NCBI RefSeq assembly: GCF_019219065.1
Contig: NZ_JAHUWK010000002.1
Coordinates: 434,001 to 498,000 of the forward strand
Length of the DNA: 64,000 nucleotides
Direction: 5' to 3'
Source of the DNA: Duganella sp. sic0402
GTDB taxonomy: Bacteria > Pseudomonadota > Gammaproteobacteria > Burkholderiales > Burkholderiaceae_D
The notes under the pieces are model-generated. The model was not told the DNA's origin. It saw only the letters and a list, made by a program, of their open reading frames with translations, and searched no databases. Below are positions 7,882 through 16,162 of this stretch, one piece after another (within the stretch, counting starts at the first letter, position 1; each line of letters opens with the position of its first letter). Position numbers and translations under genes: made by a program.

Positions 7882-10044
7882 TCAGTGATGTGTTTTCTTT
7901 GGATTCGCGTCAAAGGTGCGCAGTCCGGCGCCGATCAGCTCCGCCGTCAGGCCGAGCGCCCAGCCAGCGGCAATCGCGGCCAGCACGGCTTCCGGCGGCA
8001 CCAGTGGCGACAACGGCAGGCTGGCGACATCGGTCTGCCCGCTGGCCAGGACAATGCTGTCCGCGCGCTGGAACACCACGCGCTTGTTGTCCTGACGATG
8101 CGCGGCAATCGCTGCCAGCTGTTCGTCTACGCCATAGAAAATCACTTCGCCGTCACACAGGTCGGCCATCTCCACCACTTGCGGATCGGCGGCATTCAGC
8201 ACCGCCGCGCCACTAGGCAGCACCACGTCGACCTGGGTGCGCAGCACGTTATACAGTTTGTCCAGGCTCTCGATATGGAACTCGGCCTGGTCTTCATAAT
8301 CACTGACGTCGGTCACCACACCCACTGCGCATTTGTCGTAGGCCAGGCCTTCGGACAGGATCATGCGCGCGCTGTTTTCAAACACGCCAGCTTCAACGCT
8401 CTTGTTCAACAGCAGGCGTTCGCCGGTTTCCCAGTCGCTGAAGCCATCGCGCGGCAGCAGGCGGCCATTGACGAACAGGCCGTCGGCGCATGCCAGGCCG
8501 GTTTTCTTGCCGCTGATTTGCAGCAGCCAGGCGATCAGGCGCGCGGTCATGGTGGTGCCGTGCTTGCCGGCGATGCCGACGATCGGCATGCGGCCGGTTG
8601 CTTCGCCAAACAGGTGCTCGACAATCGCTTCGCCAACATTGCGCGGCTCGCCTTCGGCCGGCTTCAGGTGCGCCAGCAAGCCAGGACTGGCGTTGACTTC
8701 GATAATCGCGCCGCCGGTTTCTTCCAGCGGACGGGTGATGTCCGAGGTCACCAGGTCGATGCCGGCGATGTCCAGGCCGACCACGCGCGCCGCCAGTGCA
8801 GCCATCGCGGCCACTTGCGGGTGTACTTTGTCGGTGACGTCGATGGCGACGTTGCCGTTCGGCTGAATCAGCACTTTCTGGCCATCGGCAGGCACCGATG
8901 TGTGGGTCATGCCCTGGCGCTTCAGCTCCAGCACGATCTCGCCCGACTCATGCGGCTTGACCAGGCCCAGTGGGAACTCTTCGGTTTCGCCACGGCGTGG
9001 ATCGGTATTGATTTGCGTGTTGCACAGGTCCATTACGCTGGATTTGCCGTCGCCGGTCACCCACAGCGATTCGCCGGCGGCGGCTGCCACCACGCGGCGG
9101 CCTACCACCAGCAAGCGGTGTTCGTCGCCGACGATGAAGCGCTCGACGATCACGCTGCTGCTGTCGCCTTCCTGCGCCGCCAGCTCATAGGCGGCGGCAA
9201 CGTCGGCTTCATTGCTCAGGTTCAGCGATACGCCGCGGCCATGGTTGCCGTCGTACGGCTTCAGCACCACCGGCAGGCCGATGTCTTGCGCGGCTTCCCA
9301 GGCCTGGGCGGCGCTGGTCACCAGCTCGCCTTCAGGCACAGGCACGCCGCAGGACGACACCAGGGTTTTGGTCAGGTCTTTATCCGAAGCGATGCCTTCG
9401 GCAATCGCCGAGGTGTGCTCGGTTTCAGCGGTCCAGATGCGGCGCTGCGCGGCGCCGTAACCCAGTTGCACCAGGTTGCCATCGGTCAGGCGGATGAATG
9501 GAATCTTGCGCACGCCGGCGGCGTCCACGATGTTGCCGGTGCTCGGGCCCAGGCACAGGTCTTCGACCATATCGGTCAGCTGCGCCACGGTGGCATCCAG
9601 ATCGTAAGGCTGGTCTTCGATCATCGCCATCAGCAGGTCGCGGCCGGCGGCCAGCGCGGCGCGGCCGACCTCTTCCTGGCGGGTGCGGAAAGCCATTTTA
9701 TACAGGCCGGTGTCTTCGCCGATCTGGCGGGTCTTGCCAAAGCCGGTTTTCATGCCGGCCAGGTTTTGCAGCTCCAATACAACATGTTCCAGGATGTGGC
9801 CGGCGTACGTGCCGTCGCGCAGGCGCTCCAGGAAGCCGCCATGCTCGCCCACGCCGCAGCGGTGCACGATCAGGCCCGGCAGGATGGTGGTCAGGCGTTC
9901 ATACAAGCCGGGCAACAAATTCGATGGGAAGTTCTCCAGTTCGCCGATATCCAGCCACGCCTCGATCACCGGGCGATACGTCCAGATATTCGGTCCGCGC
10001 AAATGGGTTACGCGGAGAACTTCAATGTCTTTCTTCTTAGTCAT
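7882..10044 (-). CDS. cyanophycin synthetase-like protein CphA', truncated and with a degenerate Mur P-loop
   Basis: A 720-residue paralogue of the adjacent CphA. It keeps the N-terminal domain and a good ATP-grasp domain (ending near IIEVNASPGLLAHL). In the Mur-ligase-like part the P-loop reads GKHGTTMT where CphA has GTNGKTTT, so the ATP-binding lysine position is Thr497. The C-terminal Mur lobe present in CphA (from NAPGRFNVFDYKG onward) is absent. From established knowledge, such cphA/cphA' pairs occur in Cupriavidus and relatives, where both genes contribute to polymer formation. I infer that only the ATP-grasp half can be active here, perhaps in a hetero-complex with CphA. First gene of the minus-strand pair. 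Confidence 0.9.
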   Translation of the reverse strand: MTKKKDIEVLRVTHLRGPNIWTYRPVIEAWLDIGELENFPSNLLPGLYERLTTILPGLIVHRCGVGEHGGFLERLRDGTYAGHILEHVVLELQNLAGMKTGFGKTRQIGEDTGLYKMAFRTRQEEVGRAALAAGRDLLMAMIEDQPYDLDATVAQLTDMVEDLCLGPSTGNIVDAAGVRKIPFIRLTDGNLVQLGYGAAQRRIWTAETEHTSAIAEGIASDKDLTKTLVSSCGVPVPEGELVTSAAQAWEAAQDIGLPVVLKPYDGNHGRGVSLNLSNEADVAAAYELAAQEGDSSSVIVERFIVGDEHRLLVVGRRVVAAAAGESLWVTGDGKSSVMDLCNTQINTDPRRGETEEFPLGLVKPHESGEIVLELKRQGMTHTSVPADGQKVLIQPNGNVAIDVTDKVHPQVAAMAALAARVVGLDIAGIDLVTSDITRPLEETGGAIIEVNASPGLLAHLKPAEGEPRNVGEAIVEHLFGEATGRMPIVGIAGKHGTTMTARLIAWLLQISGKKTGLACADGLFVNGRLLPRDGFSDWETGERLLLNKSVEAGVFENSARMILSEGLAYDKCAVGVVTDVSDYEDQAEFHIESLDKLYNVLRTQVDVVLPSGAAVLNAADPQVVEMADLCDGEVIFYGVDEQLAAIAAHRQDNKRVVFQRADSIVLASGQTDVASLPLSPLVPPEAVLAAIAAGWALGLTAELIGAGLRTFDANPKKTHH

Positions 10045-10168
10045 GTGTTAATTCTTGTAACTTTGTTATCGGCCTGGCAAGCCCGCGCCGTATTGTAAAC
10101 CCTGTACCCTTGCCCTGCTGCTGTGCGGTATACTTGCCGCCAACGCAAAACAAGCTTTTTATTGTTCT

Positions 10169-10193
10169 CTGTCAAATGTTTGATGAATGACAG
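10169..10193. promoter_or_regulatory. inverted repeat in the cphA'/ABC divergent region
   Basis: Perfect six-base arms CTGTCA and TGACAG are separated by 13 bases, lying 57 bases upstream of the ABC gene and 125 bases from cphA'. This 205-base divergent region (10045-10249) must hold promoters for both transcription units. I could not assign convincing -35/-10 pairs, so the operator role is a guess from position and symmetry. Confidence 0.3.
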
Positions 10194-10249
10194 AATACCG
10201 TAAATAAGCCGCAACAACAGCCCTTTTCCCCTCCGGAGTACGCCGCACG

Positions 10250-12520
10250 ATGACGACCGAACAACTTTCCAACGTATCCAGCCTGAGCGAGCTTCCAGAA
10301 CGCTGGCGTTCCGAGATACAGGCACAACTTTCCCAAGAGGAAAACGTTGCAAGTGCCCTGGAGGTTGACCTGGATCAGCAACTTCGTTTTTCCAAGGGCA
10401 TGGTGGTGGTCACGCCGCGCCGCCTGCTTGCCCGTGCGCCGGGTGCATCGCAGTGGGAATCGTGGCCGTTCGCGCCGGACATGGTGCTGAAACACCATGA
10501 CCACGCCGGCGTTGGCCACTTGGAGCTGGTGAATAACCAGGGCCGCCTGAACGCCTGGCGTTTCACGCTGGGCCAGAACCTGCACGCGATCCGCCTGGTC
10601 GAACAATTCGACGCCCATCGCGACAGCCACGCCACCGGCGAGCCGGTGCTGCTGGAAGATAAAAACGTCTGCCCCAGCTGCAAGGCGCCGATGGAGCCGG
10701 AGCAGGAAGAATGCCCGGTCTGTACCAAGGTGGTCCATACGCCGCCGTCGACCTGGACGCTGTTCCGCCTGTGGCGCTTCGCCAAGCCATATAAAGGCCA
10801 GCTGGCGCTCGGCTTCACGCTGATGCTGCTGTCCACCGGCGCGCACATGATCCCGCCCTACCTGACCATCCCGCTGATGGACAATGTGCTGATCCCTTAC
10901 CAGAACGGCAAGGAGGTCGATCCGTCGCTGGTGGTGCTGTATATGTCCGGCCTGGTTGGCGCGGCCGTGCTGGCGTGGATTTTCGGCTGGGGCAAGACCT
11001 ATGTGCTGGCGCTGGCCTCGGAGCGCATCGGCGCCGACCTGCGCACCACCACTTATCAGCACTTGCTGCAACTGTCGCTGGAATACTTCAGCGGCAAGCG
11101 TACCGGCGACCTGATGTCGCGCATCGGCTCGGAGAGCGACCGGATCTGCGTGTTCCTGTCGCTGCACCTGCTGGACTTCCTGTCCGACTGCCTGATGATC
11201 ATCATGACCGGCGTGATCCTGTTCAATCTCGATCCGTGGCTGGCCGTCTGCACGCTGGCGCCGCTGCCCTTCATCGCCTGGATGATCCACCTGGTGCGCG
11301 ACCGCCTGCGCACCGGCTTTGAAAAGATCGACCGCGTGTGGGGCGAAGTCACCAACGTGCTGGCCGACACCATCCCCGGCATCCGCGTGGTGAAAGCCTT
11401 TGCGCAGGAGTCGCGCGAGGCCAACCGCTTCCGCACCGCCAACAAGCACAATCTGGCGGTCAACGATAAGCTGAACAAGGTGTGGTCGCTATTCTCGCCG
11501 ACCGTGTCCTTCCTGACCGAGCTGGGCTTGCTGGTGATCTGGGTGTTCGGCATTTACCAGGTCTCCAAGGGCAATATCACGGTCGGTGTACTGACGTCGT
11601 TCATCGCCTACGCCAGCCGCTTCTATGGCCGTCTGGATTCGATGAGCCGTATCGTTTCAGTGACGCAGAAATCGGCGTCGGCCGCCAAGCGTATCTTCGA
11701 CATTCTGGATCACGTATCGTCGGTGCCTGAGCCGGTCAATCCGGTCAAGCTGGGCAAGGTGGAAGGTAATATCTCGCTGCGCGAAGTCGGTTTCCGTTAC
11801 GGTAACCGCGCGGTCAATCGCGGCATCGACCTGGAAATCAAGGCCGGTGAGATGATCGGCCTGGTGGGCCACTCGGGTTCCGGCAAATCGACGCTGGTCA
11901 ACCTGATCTGCCGCTTCTACGATGTGGCCGAGGGCGCGATCCTGCTGGACGGCGTCGACCTGCGTTCGTTCAATGTGGCCGACTATCGCCGCAATATCGG
12001 CCTGGTGTTGCAGGAGCCGTTCCTGTTCTTCGGCACCATTGCCGAGAATCTTGCTTACGGCAAGCCGGATGCGACGCGTGAGGAAATCATCGCCGCCGCG
12101 CGCGCCGCGCATGCGCACGAATTCATCCTGCGTCTGCCGCAGGGCTACGACTCGATGGTCGGTGAACGCGGCCAGGGCCTGTCGGGCGGCGAGCGTCAGC
12201 GCATCTCGATTGCGCGCGCGCTGCTGATCGATCCGAAGATCCTGATCCTTGACGAGGCGACCGCTTCGGTGGACTCGGAAACCGAAAAAGAAATCCAGCG
12301 CGCGCTGGAGAACCTGGTGCAAGGCCGCACCACCATCGCGATTGCCCACCGCCTGTCGACCTTGCAGAAGGCCGACCGACTGGTGGTGCTGGATCGCGGC
12401 GTGGTGGTGGAAGAAGGCCCGCACGATGAACTGATGGCGCTGGAAGGCGCGTACTACCGTCTGTATCAGGCACAGGCCCGCAATGTGGATACCGACCTGG
12501 ACGACGGCAGCAAGGAATAA
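10250..12520 (+). CDS. cyanophycin-associated ABC exporter with N-terminal PH-like region and zinc ribbon
   Basis: A 756-residue half-transporter with fused membrane and ATPase domains. Residues 1-130 form a soluble extension whose 35-125 part resembles a bacterial PH-like fold (inference). Then comes a zinc ribbon with Cys141-x2-Cys144 and Cys155-x2-Cys158. Six transmembrane helices lie at about 185-460. The nucleotide-binding domain has Walker A GHSGSGKST (Lys546), signature LSGGERQR, Walker B ILILDEA and the switch His in IAHRLST. It would work as a dimer in the inner membrane. The family is known from cyanophycin loci of Burkholderiales; the substrate is unknown. The start follows CCGGAG. 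It is divergent from cphA' and four bases upstream of the DUF1854 gene. Confidence 0.92.
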   Translation: MTTEQLSNVSSLSELPERWRSEIQAQLSQEENVASALEVDLDQQLRFSKGMVVVTPRRLLARAPGASQWESWPFAPDMVLKHHDHAGVGHLELVNNQGRLNAWRFTLGQNLHAIRLVEQFDAHRDSHATGEPVLLEDKNVCPSCKAPMEPEQEECPVCTKVVHTPPSTWTLFRLWRFAKPYKGQLALGFTLMLLSTGAHMIPPYLTIPLMDNVLIPYQNGKEVDPSLVVLYMSGLVGAAVLAWIFGWGKTYVLALASERIGADLRTTTYQHLLQLSLEYFSGKRTGDLMSRIGSESDRICVFLSLHLLDFLSDCLMIIMTGVILFNLDPWLAVCTLAPLPFIAWMIHLVRDRLRTGFEKIDRVWGEVTNVLADTIPGIRVVKAFAQESREANRFRTANKHNLAVNDKLNKVWSLFSPTVSFLTELGLLVIWVFGIYQVSKGNITVGVLTSFIAYASRFYGRLDSMSRIVSVTQKSASAAKRIFDILDHVSSVPEPVNPVKLGKVEGNISLREVGFRYGNRAVNRGIDLEIKAGEMIGLVGHSGSGKSTLVNLICRFYDVAEGAILLDGVDLRSFNVADYRRNIGLVLQEPFLFFGTIAENLAYGKPDATREEIIAAARAAHAHEFILRLPQGYDSMVGERGQGLSGGERQRISIARALLIDPKILILDEATASVDSETEKEIQRALENLVQGRTTIAIAHRLSTLQKADRLVVLDRGVVVEEGPHDELMALEGAYYRLYQAQARNVDTDLDDGSKE

Positions 12521-12524
12521 GAAG

Positions 12525-12992
12525 ATGACGACGACATTTGAACTGACCCGCAATTCCTTCGGCCGCCTGATCCTGACCACGGCGGACGGTGTGGTGCACG
12601 AAGGCGTATCGCCGGTGCGCGCGTTTCCGGTGCAGGCGCCGGAGGATGGCATCTCGCTGCTCAACAGCGATGGCAAAGAGGTGGCGTGGATCGACCTGAT
12701 CAGCGACCTGCCGCCGGCGATCGGCGCGCTGGTGACGGAGGAACTGAGCGGCCGCGAATTCATGCCGGAGATTTCGCGCATCAACAGCGTGACCAGCTAC
12801 GCCACACCTTGCACCTGGTCGGTGGTGACCGATCGCGGCGACACCGAATTCGTGCTGCGCGGCGAAGAAGACATCCGCCGCCTGACGGTCGACACGCTGC
12901 TGATCTCCGACATCCACGGCATCCACTTCCTGGTGCGCGACATCCGCGAGCTAGACAAGCACAGCAAAAAAATCCTCGACCGCTTCCTGTAA
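12525..12992 (+). CDS. cyanophycin-associated DUF1854 protein
   Basis: A 155-residue soluble protein with no signal peptide or membrane segment, starting MTTTFELTRNSFGRLILTT. It matches the DUF1854 family that accompanies the ABC exporter in cyanophycin loci. The first half is beta-rich with acidic and hydrophobic alternation; the second half ends in LDKHSKKILDRFL. The start at 12525 comes four bases after the ABC stop, so the two are translationally close and probably form a complex or share a process. An in-frame upstream ATG inside the ABC gene is less likely. No catalytic motif is visible, and the biochemical role is undescribed as far as I know. Confidence 0.85.
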   Translation: MTTTFELTRNSFGRLILTTADGVVHEGVSPVRAFPVQAPEDGISLLNSDGKEVAWIDLISDLPPAIGALVTEELSGREFMPEISRINSVTSYATPCTWSVVTDRGDTEFVLRGEEDIRRLTVDTLLISDIHGIHFLVRDIRELDKHSKKILDRFL

Positions 12993-13159
12993 CCCCGTCC
13001 TCCCGCGCCATCGCTTCCACACCGATGGCGCCGCCTTCCCCATCTGTTCCAGCGCAAAGCAGGTTAACAAACCACCTGCATGATGGAATCGTGCGCCCAT
13101 CACCGGACGCACTCATACCGCTCACGCCCATGCAAAAGCTGATGGGCACATTGGCGTAA

Positions 13160-14728
13160 TTATTTGAAGGCCTTGATCAGCGCGTCAAATTTCACTTTCA
13201 GCGATTCGTCGTGCGCGGTAACTGGCGGCACCTCGCGCTGGACGCCGAGCAGCTGGTAAACCGCCATCTGCGCCGCGCGCACGGAGTATTCGACAGTGAA
13301 CACCACATCTTCCGGCACCTCTACGAATTGGCTGATCAAGGCCAGGTTGCGCGAGCCCACCGGCACCGGCAATGGGCGGTCGCTATGCTGGCGCGGCATG
13401 AACATGCTGGTGATGTAGGGCATGCGGCAGGGGATGCAATTCGCGTTCGACATCACCTCGGCATAATCAAAGTTCAGATGGCCGCACAGCTCGCGCAAGA
13501 TCTCCTCACCGCTGCACTCCGCCATTGGCTTGGCGACGAAATTGCCGATGCGGTCCGGATGCAGGCCATAGCCCCAGAACACCTGCACGCCGTCCGGCTG
13601 TCCAGCAAAGTGCGGCTGATGCGCCAGCACCACCGACATGAACCAGTTGGAATCCTTGAAGGTCACCAGGCCGCCCGTGCCAGCCACATTGCCGGTGAAC
13701 TTCTCCATGCGGTCAAAGAAAACCGGATCTTTCAGCGTCACCGTAAACGACTCCCACCAGGATTCCGGAATACTGGAATTGAACGCTGCCGGATTGCCGA
13801 ACTGCGGACGACCGGCAGCCAGCTTCTCCCACAGCGTCCAGCCCTGGCTGTCACGCTTATCCAGCTTGGGCGGTGCGCTGTGCATACTGCCGTAGCTGGA
13901 CGCGTCGGTCATGGAACCGTTCTGGAAGAACACCAGGTCTTCCGGGCGAACCTGGATTGTGTGCGTCTCAGCATCGCGCACATAGCGGATCGCGGTGACG
14001 GTCGAGGCATCCTCGGTCAGCGAAAAGTCTTCGACCTTGGCGCCCAGCAGTACCTGCACACCCTGCGCTTGCAACCAATGCTGCAAAGGCCGTACCAGCG
14101 AATCATATTGGTTATAGACAGTGCGCTTGACGCCGGCCAGCGTCTCGATCCGCGAAAACTCCATCATGAAGCGGCGCAGATAGCGCTTGAACTCCACCGC
14201 GCTATGCCAAGGCTGGAAGGCAAAGGTGGTGGCCCACATATACCAGAACTTGGTCTCAAAGAATTCCGGCGACAGCCAGTCAGTGATGGCGCTATCGCCG
14301 AGGTCTTTTTCGTCGGCCTCCTCCAGCTTCACCAGCTCCAGCCGGTCCTGCATGGAAAAGCCCATCGAGCTGACATCCACCTTGAAGCGGTTGCGGTCCA
14401 CCAGCCGCGCCCGCGAATGCGACTTGTGCAGCGCATTGAAGGCGATGGTTTCGTCGTACACCGTCTGCCCTCGATGCTCCAGCGACGGGATGCTCTTGAA
14501 CAGATCCCAGGTGCACTCATAGTTGTCGGTGGTGAGCATGCGGCCACCGCGCAGCGTATAGCCGCTGTCCGGATTGCCGCCGCCGTCAAGGCTGCCGCCC
14601 GCCAGCGGCAAGGCTTCAAAGATGGTGATATCGCCGCCCGCCACGCCACCATCGCGGATCATGAAGGCCGCTGCGGCCAGCGAACCAATGCCGCCGCCGA
14701 TCAAATACGCTTTTACAGGATGACTCAT
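13160..14728 (-). CDS. ohyA: oleate hydratase (FAD-dependent)
   Basis: This enzyme adds water to the cis-9 double bond of unsaturated fatty acids to give 10-hydroxy acids, using FAD structurally. The 522-residue protein begins MSHPVKAYLIGGGIGSLAA, with the dinucleotide-binding GGGIGS at 11-16, then the family pattern around GGSLDGGG and GGRMLTTDNYECTWDL, and a C-terminal half with IPCRMPYITSMFMPR. Length is at the short end for the family. Start choice: the ATG at 14728 has GGGAG upstream, while an upstream in-frame ATG (14794) would add 22 residues unlike the family. It lies downstream of the glucan operon on the same strand but 130 bases away, so it probably has its own promoter. Confidence 0.9.
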   Translation of the reverse strand: MSHPVKAYLIGGGIGSLAAAAFMIRDGGVAGGDITIFEALPLAGGSLDGGGNPDSGYTLRGGRMLTTDNYECTWDLFKSIPSLEHRGQTVYDETIAFNALHKSHSRARLVDRNRFKVDVSSMGFSMQDRLELVKLEEADEKDLGDSAITDWLSPEFFETKFWYMWATTFAFQPWHSAVEFKRYLRRFMMEFSRIETLAGVKRTVYNQYDSLVRPLQHWLQAQGVQVLLGAKVEDFSLTEDASTVTAIRYVRDAETHTIQVRPEDLVFFQNGSMTDASSYGSMHSAPPKLDKRDSQGWTLWEKLAAGRPQFGNPAAFNSSIPESWWESFTVTLKDPVFFDRMEKFTGNVAGTGGLVTFKDSNWFMSVVLAHQPHFAGQPDGVQVFWGYGLHPDRIGNFVAKPMAECSGEEILRELCGHLNFDYAEVMSNANCIPCRMPYITSMFMPRQHSDRPLPVPVGSRNLALISQFVEVPEDVVFTVEYSVRAAQMAVYQLLGVQREVPPVTAHDESLKVKFDALIKAFK

Positions 14729-14799
14729 GATGCACACTCCCTCAGTTGAGATGTCAGATTCTAGGCAGACAAAACAACCGAGGTCAGTGCGCACGATTC

Positions 14800-14828
14800 A
14801 GGAAAGCCGGGATTAGAAGCGCTTTCCT
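14800..14828. promoter_or_regulatory. inverted repeat between the MFS gene and ohyA
   Basis: Eight-base arms AGGAAAGC and GCTTTCCT enclose a 13-base loop. Nested in it is AAGCGCTT (14817-14824), a perfect palindrome like the core of several LacI-family operators. No T-run follows on either strand. It could be a weak terminator for the glucan operon or an operator for ohyA, whose start is 72 bases downstream. Confidence 0.35.
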
Positions 14829-14858
14829 AAAAAGCAGGATGATTGAACAAAAAGCGGC

Positions 14859-16142
14859 TTATTTTTCGCTGTACATGTTCGCGTACTTCAGGCCGAAGTA
14901 CAGGATGAACAGATAGCACGCGGCCGGCACCAGGAACGACAGCTGCAAGCTGACGGTGTCCGCCAGATAGCCCTGCGCGAACGGCACCAGCGCACCGCCA
15001 ACGATGGCCATGCACAGCACGCCCGAACCCTGGCCGGTCAGCGGGCCCAGTTTGTTCAGCGCCATCGAGAAGATGGTCGGGAACATGATGGAGTTGAACA
15101 GGCCCACCGCCAGGATCGACCACATCGCCAGCGAGCCGCTGCTGAAGATCGCCAGCAGCACCAGCACAATCACCGCTGCCGCATTGAAGGCCAGCGCCTT
15201 GCCAGGGCTGATCGTACGCATCACGGCAAAGCCGATGAAGCGGCCGATCATCGCGCCGCCCCAGTAGAAGCTGACGTAGTGCGCTGCCGTCTCCGCCGGC
15301 AGTGCCGCCACATGCGGCTCGCCCAGGAAGTTAATCAGGAAGCTGCCGATCGACACCTCGCCGCCGACGTACAGGAAAATCGCCACCACGCCCAGCGCCA
15401 GGTGGCGATGCTTGAGCACCTCAGTAAAACCGCCCTGCGCGCCATCCTGCTCCCCATCGACAATCTTTGGCAGACGCGCCAGCGCAAACAGGACCGCCAG
15501 CACCAGCAGCGCAGCCGCCAGCGCCAGGTAGGGACCTTGCACGCTGGCCGCTTCCTTGGCGCGGTACGCGGCCTGCTCTACTTCCGGCAGCTTGGCCAGA
15601 TCGGCAGAACTCAAAAGCCCGCCACCGAGGATCAGCATGCCGCCCAGCGCCGGCGCCACAGTAGTGCCCAGCGAGTTGAAAGCCTGTGTCAAGGTCAGGC
15701 GGCTCGATGCGGTACGCGGATCGCCCAGCACCGCTACATATGGATTGGCCGCCACTTGCAGGATGGTGATGCCGCCCGCCAGCACGAAGAAGGCGATCAG
15801 GAACAGCGTGTAGCCGCTGGTCGCCGCAGGATAGAACAAGGCGCAGCCGGCAGCCGCAATCGTCAGCCCGGCCACGGCGCCGTTCTGGTAGCCGAGCTTC
15901 TTGATCAGCATGCCGGCCGGCAGCGACACGATGAAGTACGCGCCAAAGAAGCAGAACTGCACCAGCATCGCCTGCACATACGTCAGCGTGTAGACTGCCT
16001 TCAGGTGAGGAATCAGCACATCATTCAAGGAGGTCAGCAGACCCCACATGAAAAACAGAATAGTGACGATGACCAGCGGGCCGGTATTGCCGCCCGCATG
16101 TGACTGCCCCGGCGCGGCGGCAGTTTGCGAATAATGTTCCAT
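14859..16142 (-). CDS. sugar MFS transporter (FucP/GluP type)
   Basis: A 427-residue inner-membrane proton-sugar symporter of the FHS (fucose/glucose/galactose) branch of the major facilitator superfamily. Twelve hydrophobic segments can be traced, starting with VIVTILFFMWGLLTSLNDVL and the family-typical LIPHLKAVY. It is the last gene of the minus-strand glucan operon, 20 bases after the GH3 gene. The likely cargo is glucose or a short beta-glucoside released by the three upstream glycosidases; this is context inference. A palindrome at 14800-14828 follows the gene. Confidence 0.9.
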   Translation of the reverse strand: MEHYSQTAAAPGQSHAGGNTGPLVIVTILFFMWGLLTSLNDVLIPHLKAVYTLTYVQAMLVQFCFFGAYFIVSLPAGMLIKKLGYQNGAVAGLTIAAAGCALFYPAATSGYTLFLIAFFVLAGGITILQVAANPYVAVLGDPRTASSRLTLTQAFNSLGTTVAPALGGMLILGGGLLSSADLAKLPEVEQAAYRAKEAASVQGPYLALAAALLVLAVLFALARLPKIVDGEQDGAQGGFTEVLKHRHLALGVVAIFLYVGGEVSIGSFLINFLGEPHVAALPAETAAHYVSFYWGGAMIGRFIGFAVMRTISPGKALAFNAAAVIVLVLLAIFSSGSLAMWSILAVGLFNSIMFPTIFSMALNKLGPLTGQGSGVLCMAIVGGALVPFAQGYLADTVSLQLSFLVPAACYLFILYFGLKYANMYSEK

Positions 16143-16162
16143 GCTTTTACATTCCCCTTTTA

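Noticed and set aside
5325..8216. Open frame of about 960 codons on the plus strand opposite cphA
   Set aside because: It mirrors a well-supported CphA gene and has low-complexity His/Arg/Ala-rich translation with no motif. Long antisense frames are common in GC-rich genes with third-position bias.
13126..13147. Hairpin GCCCAT/ATGGGC after ohyA as a terminator
   Set aside because: The stem is only six base pairs with a ten-base loop and no T-run on either strand.
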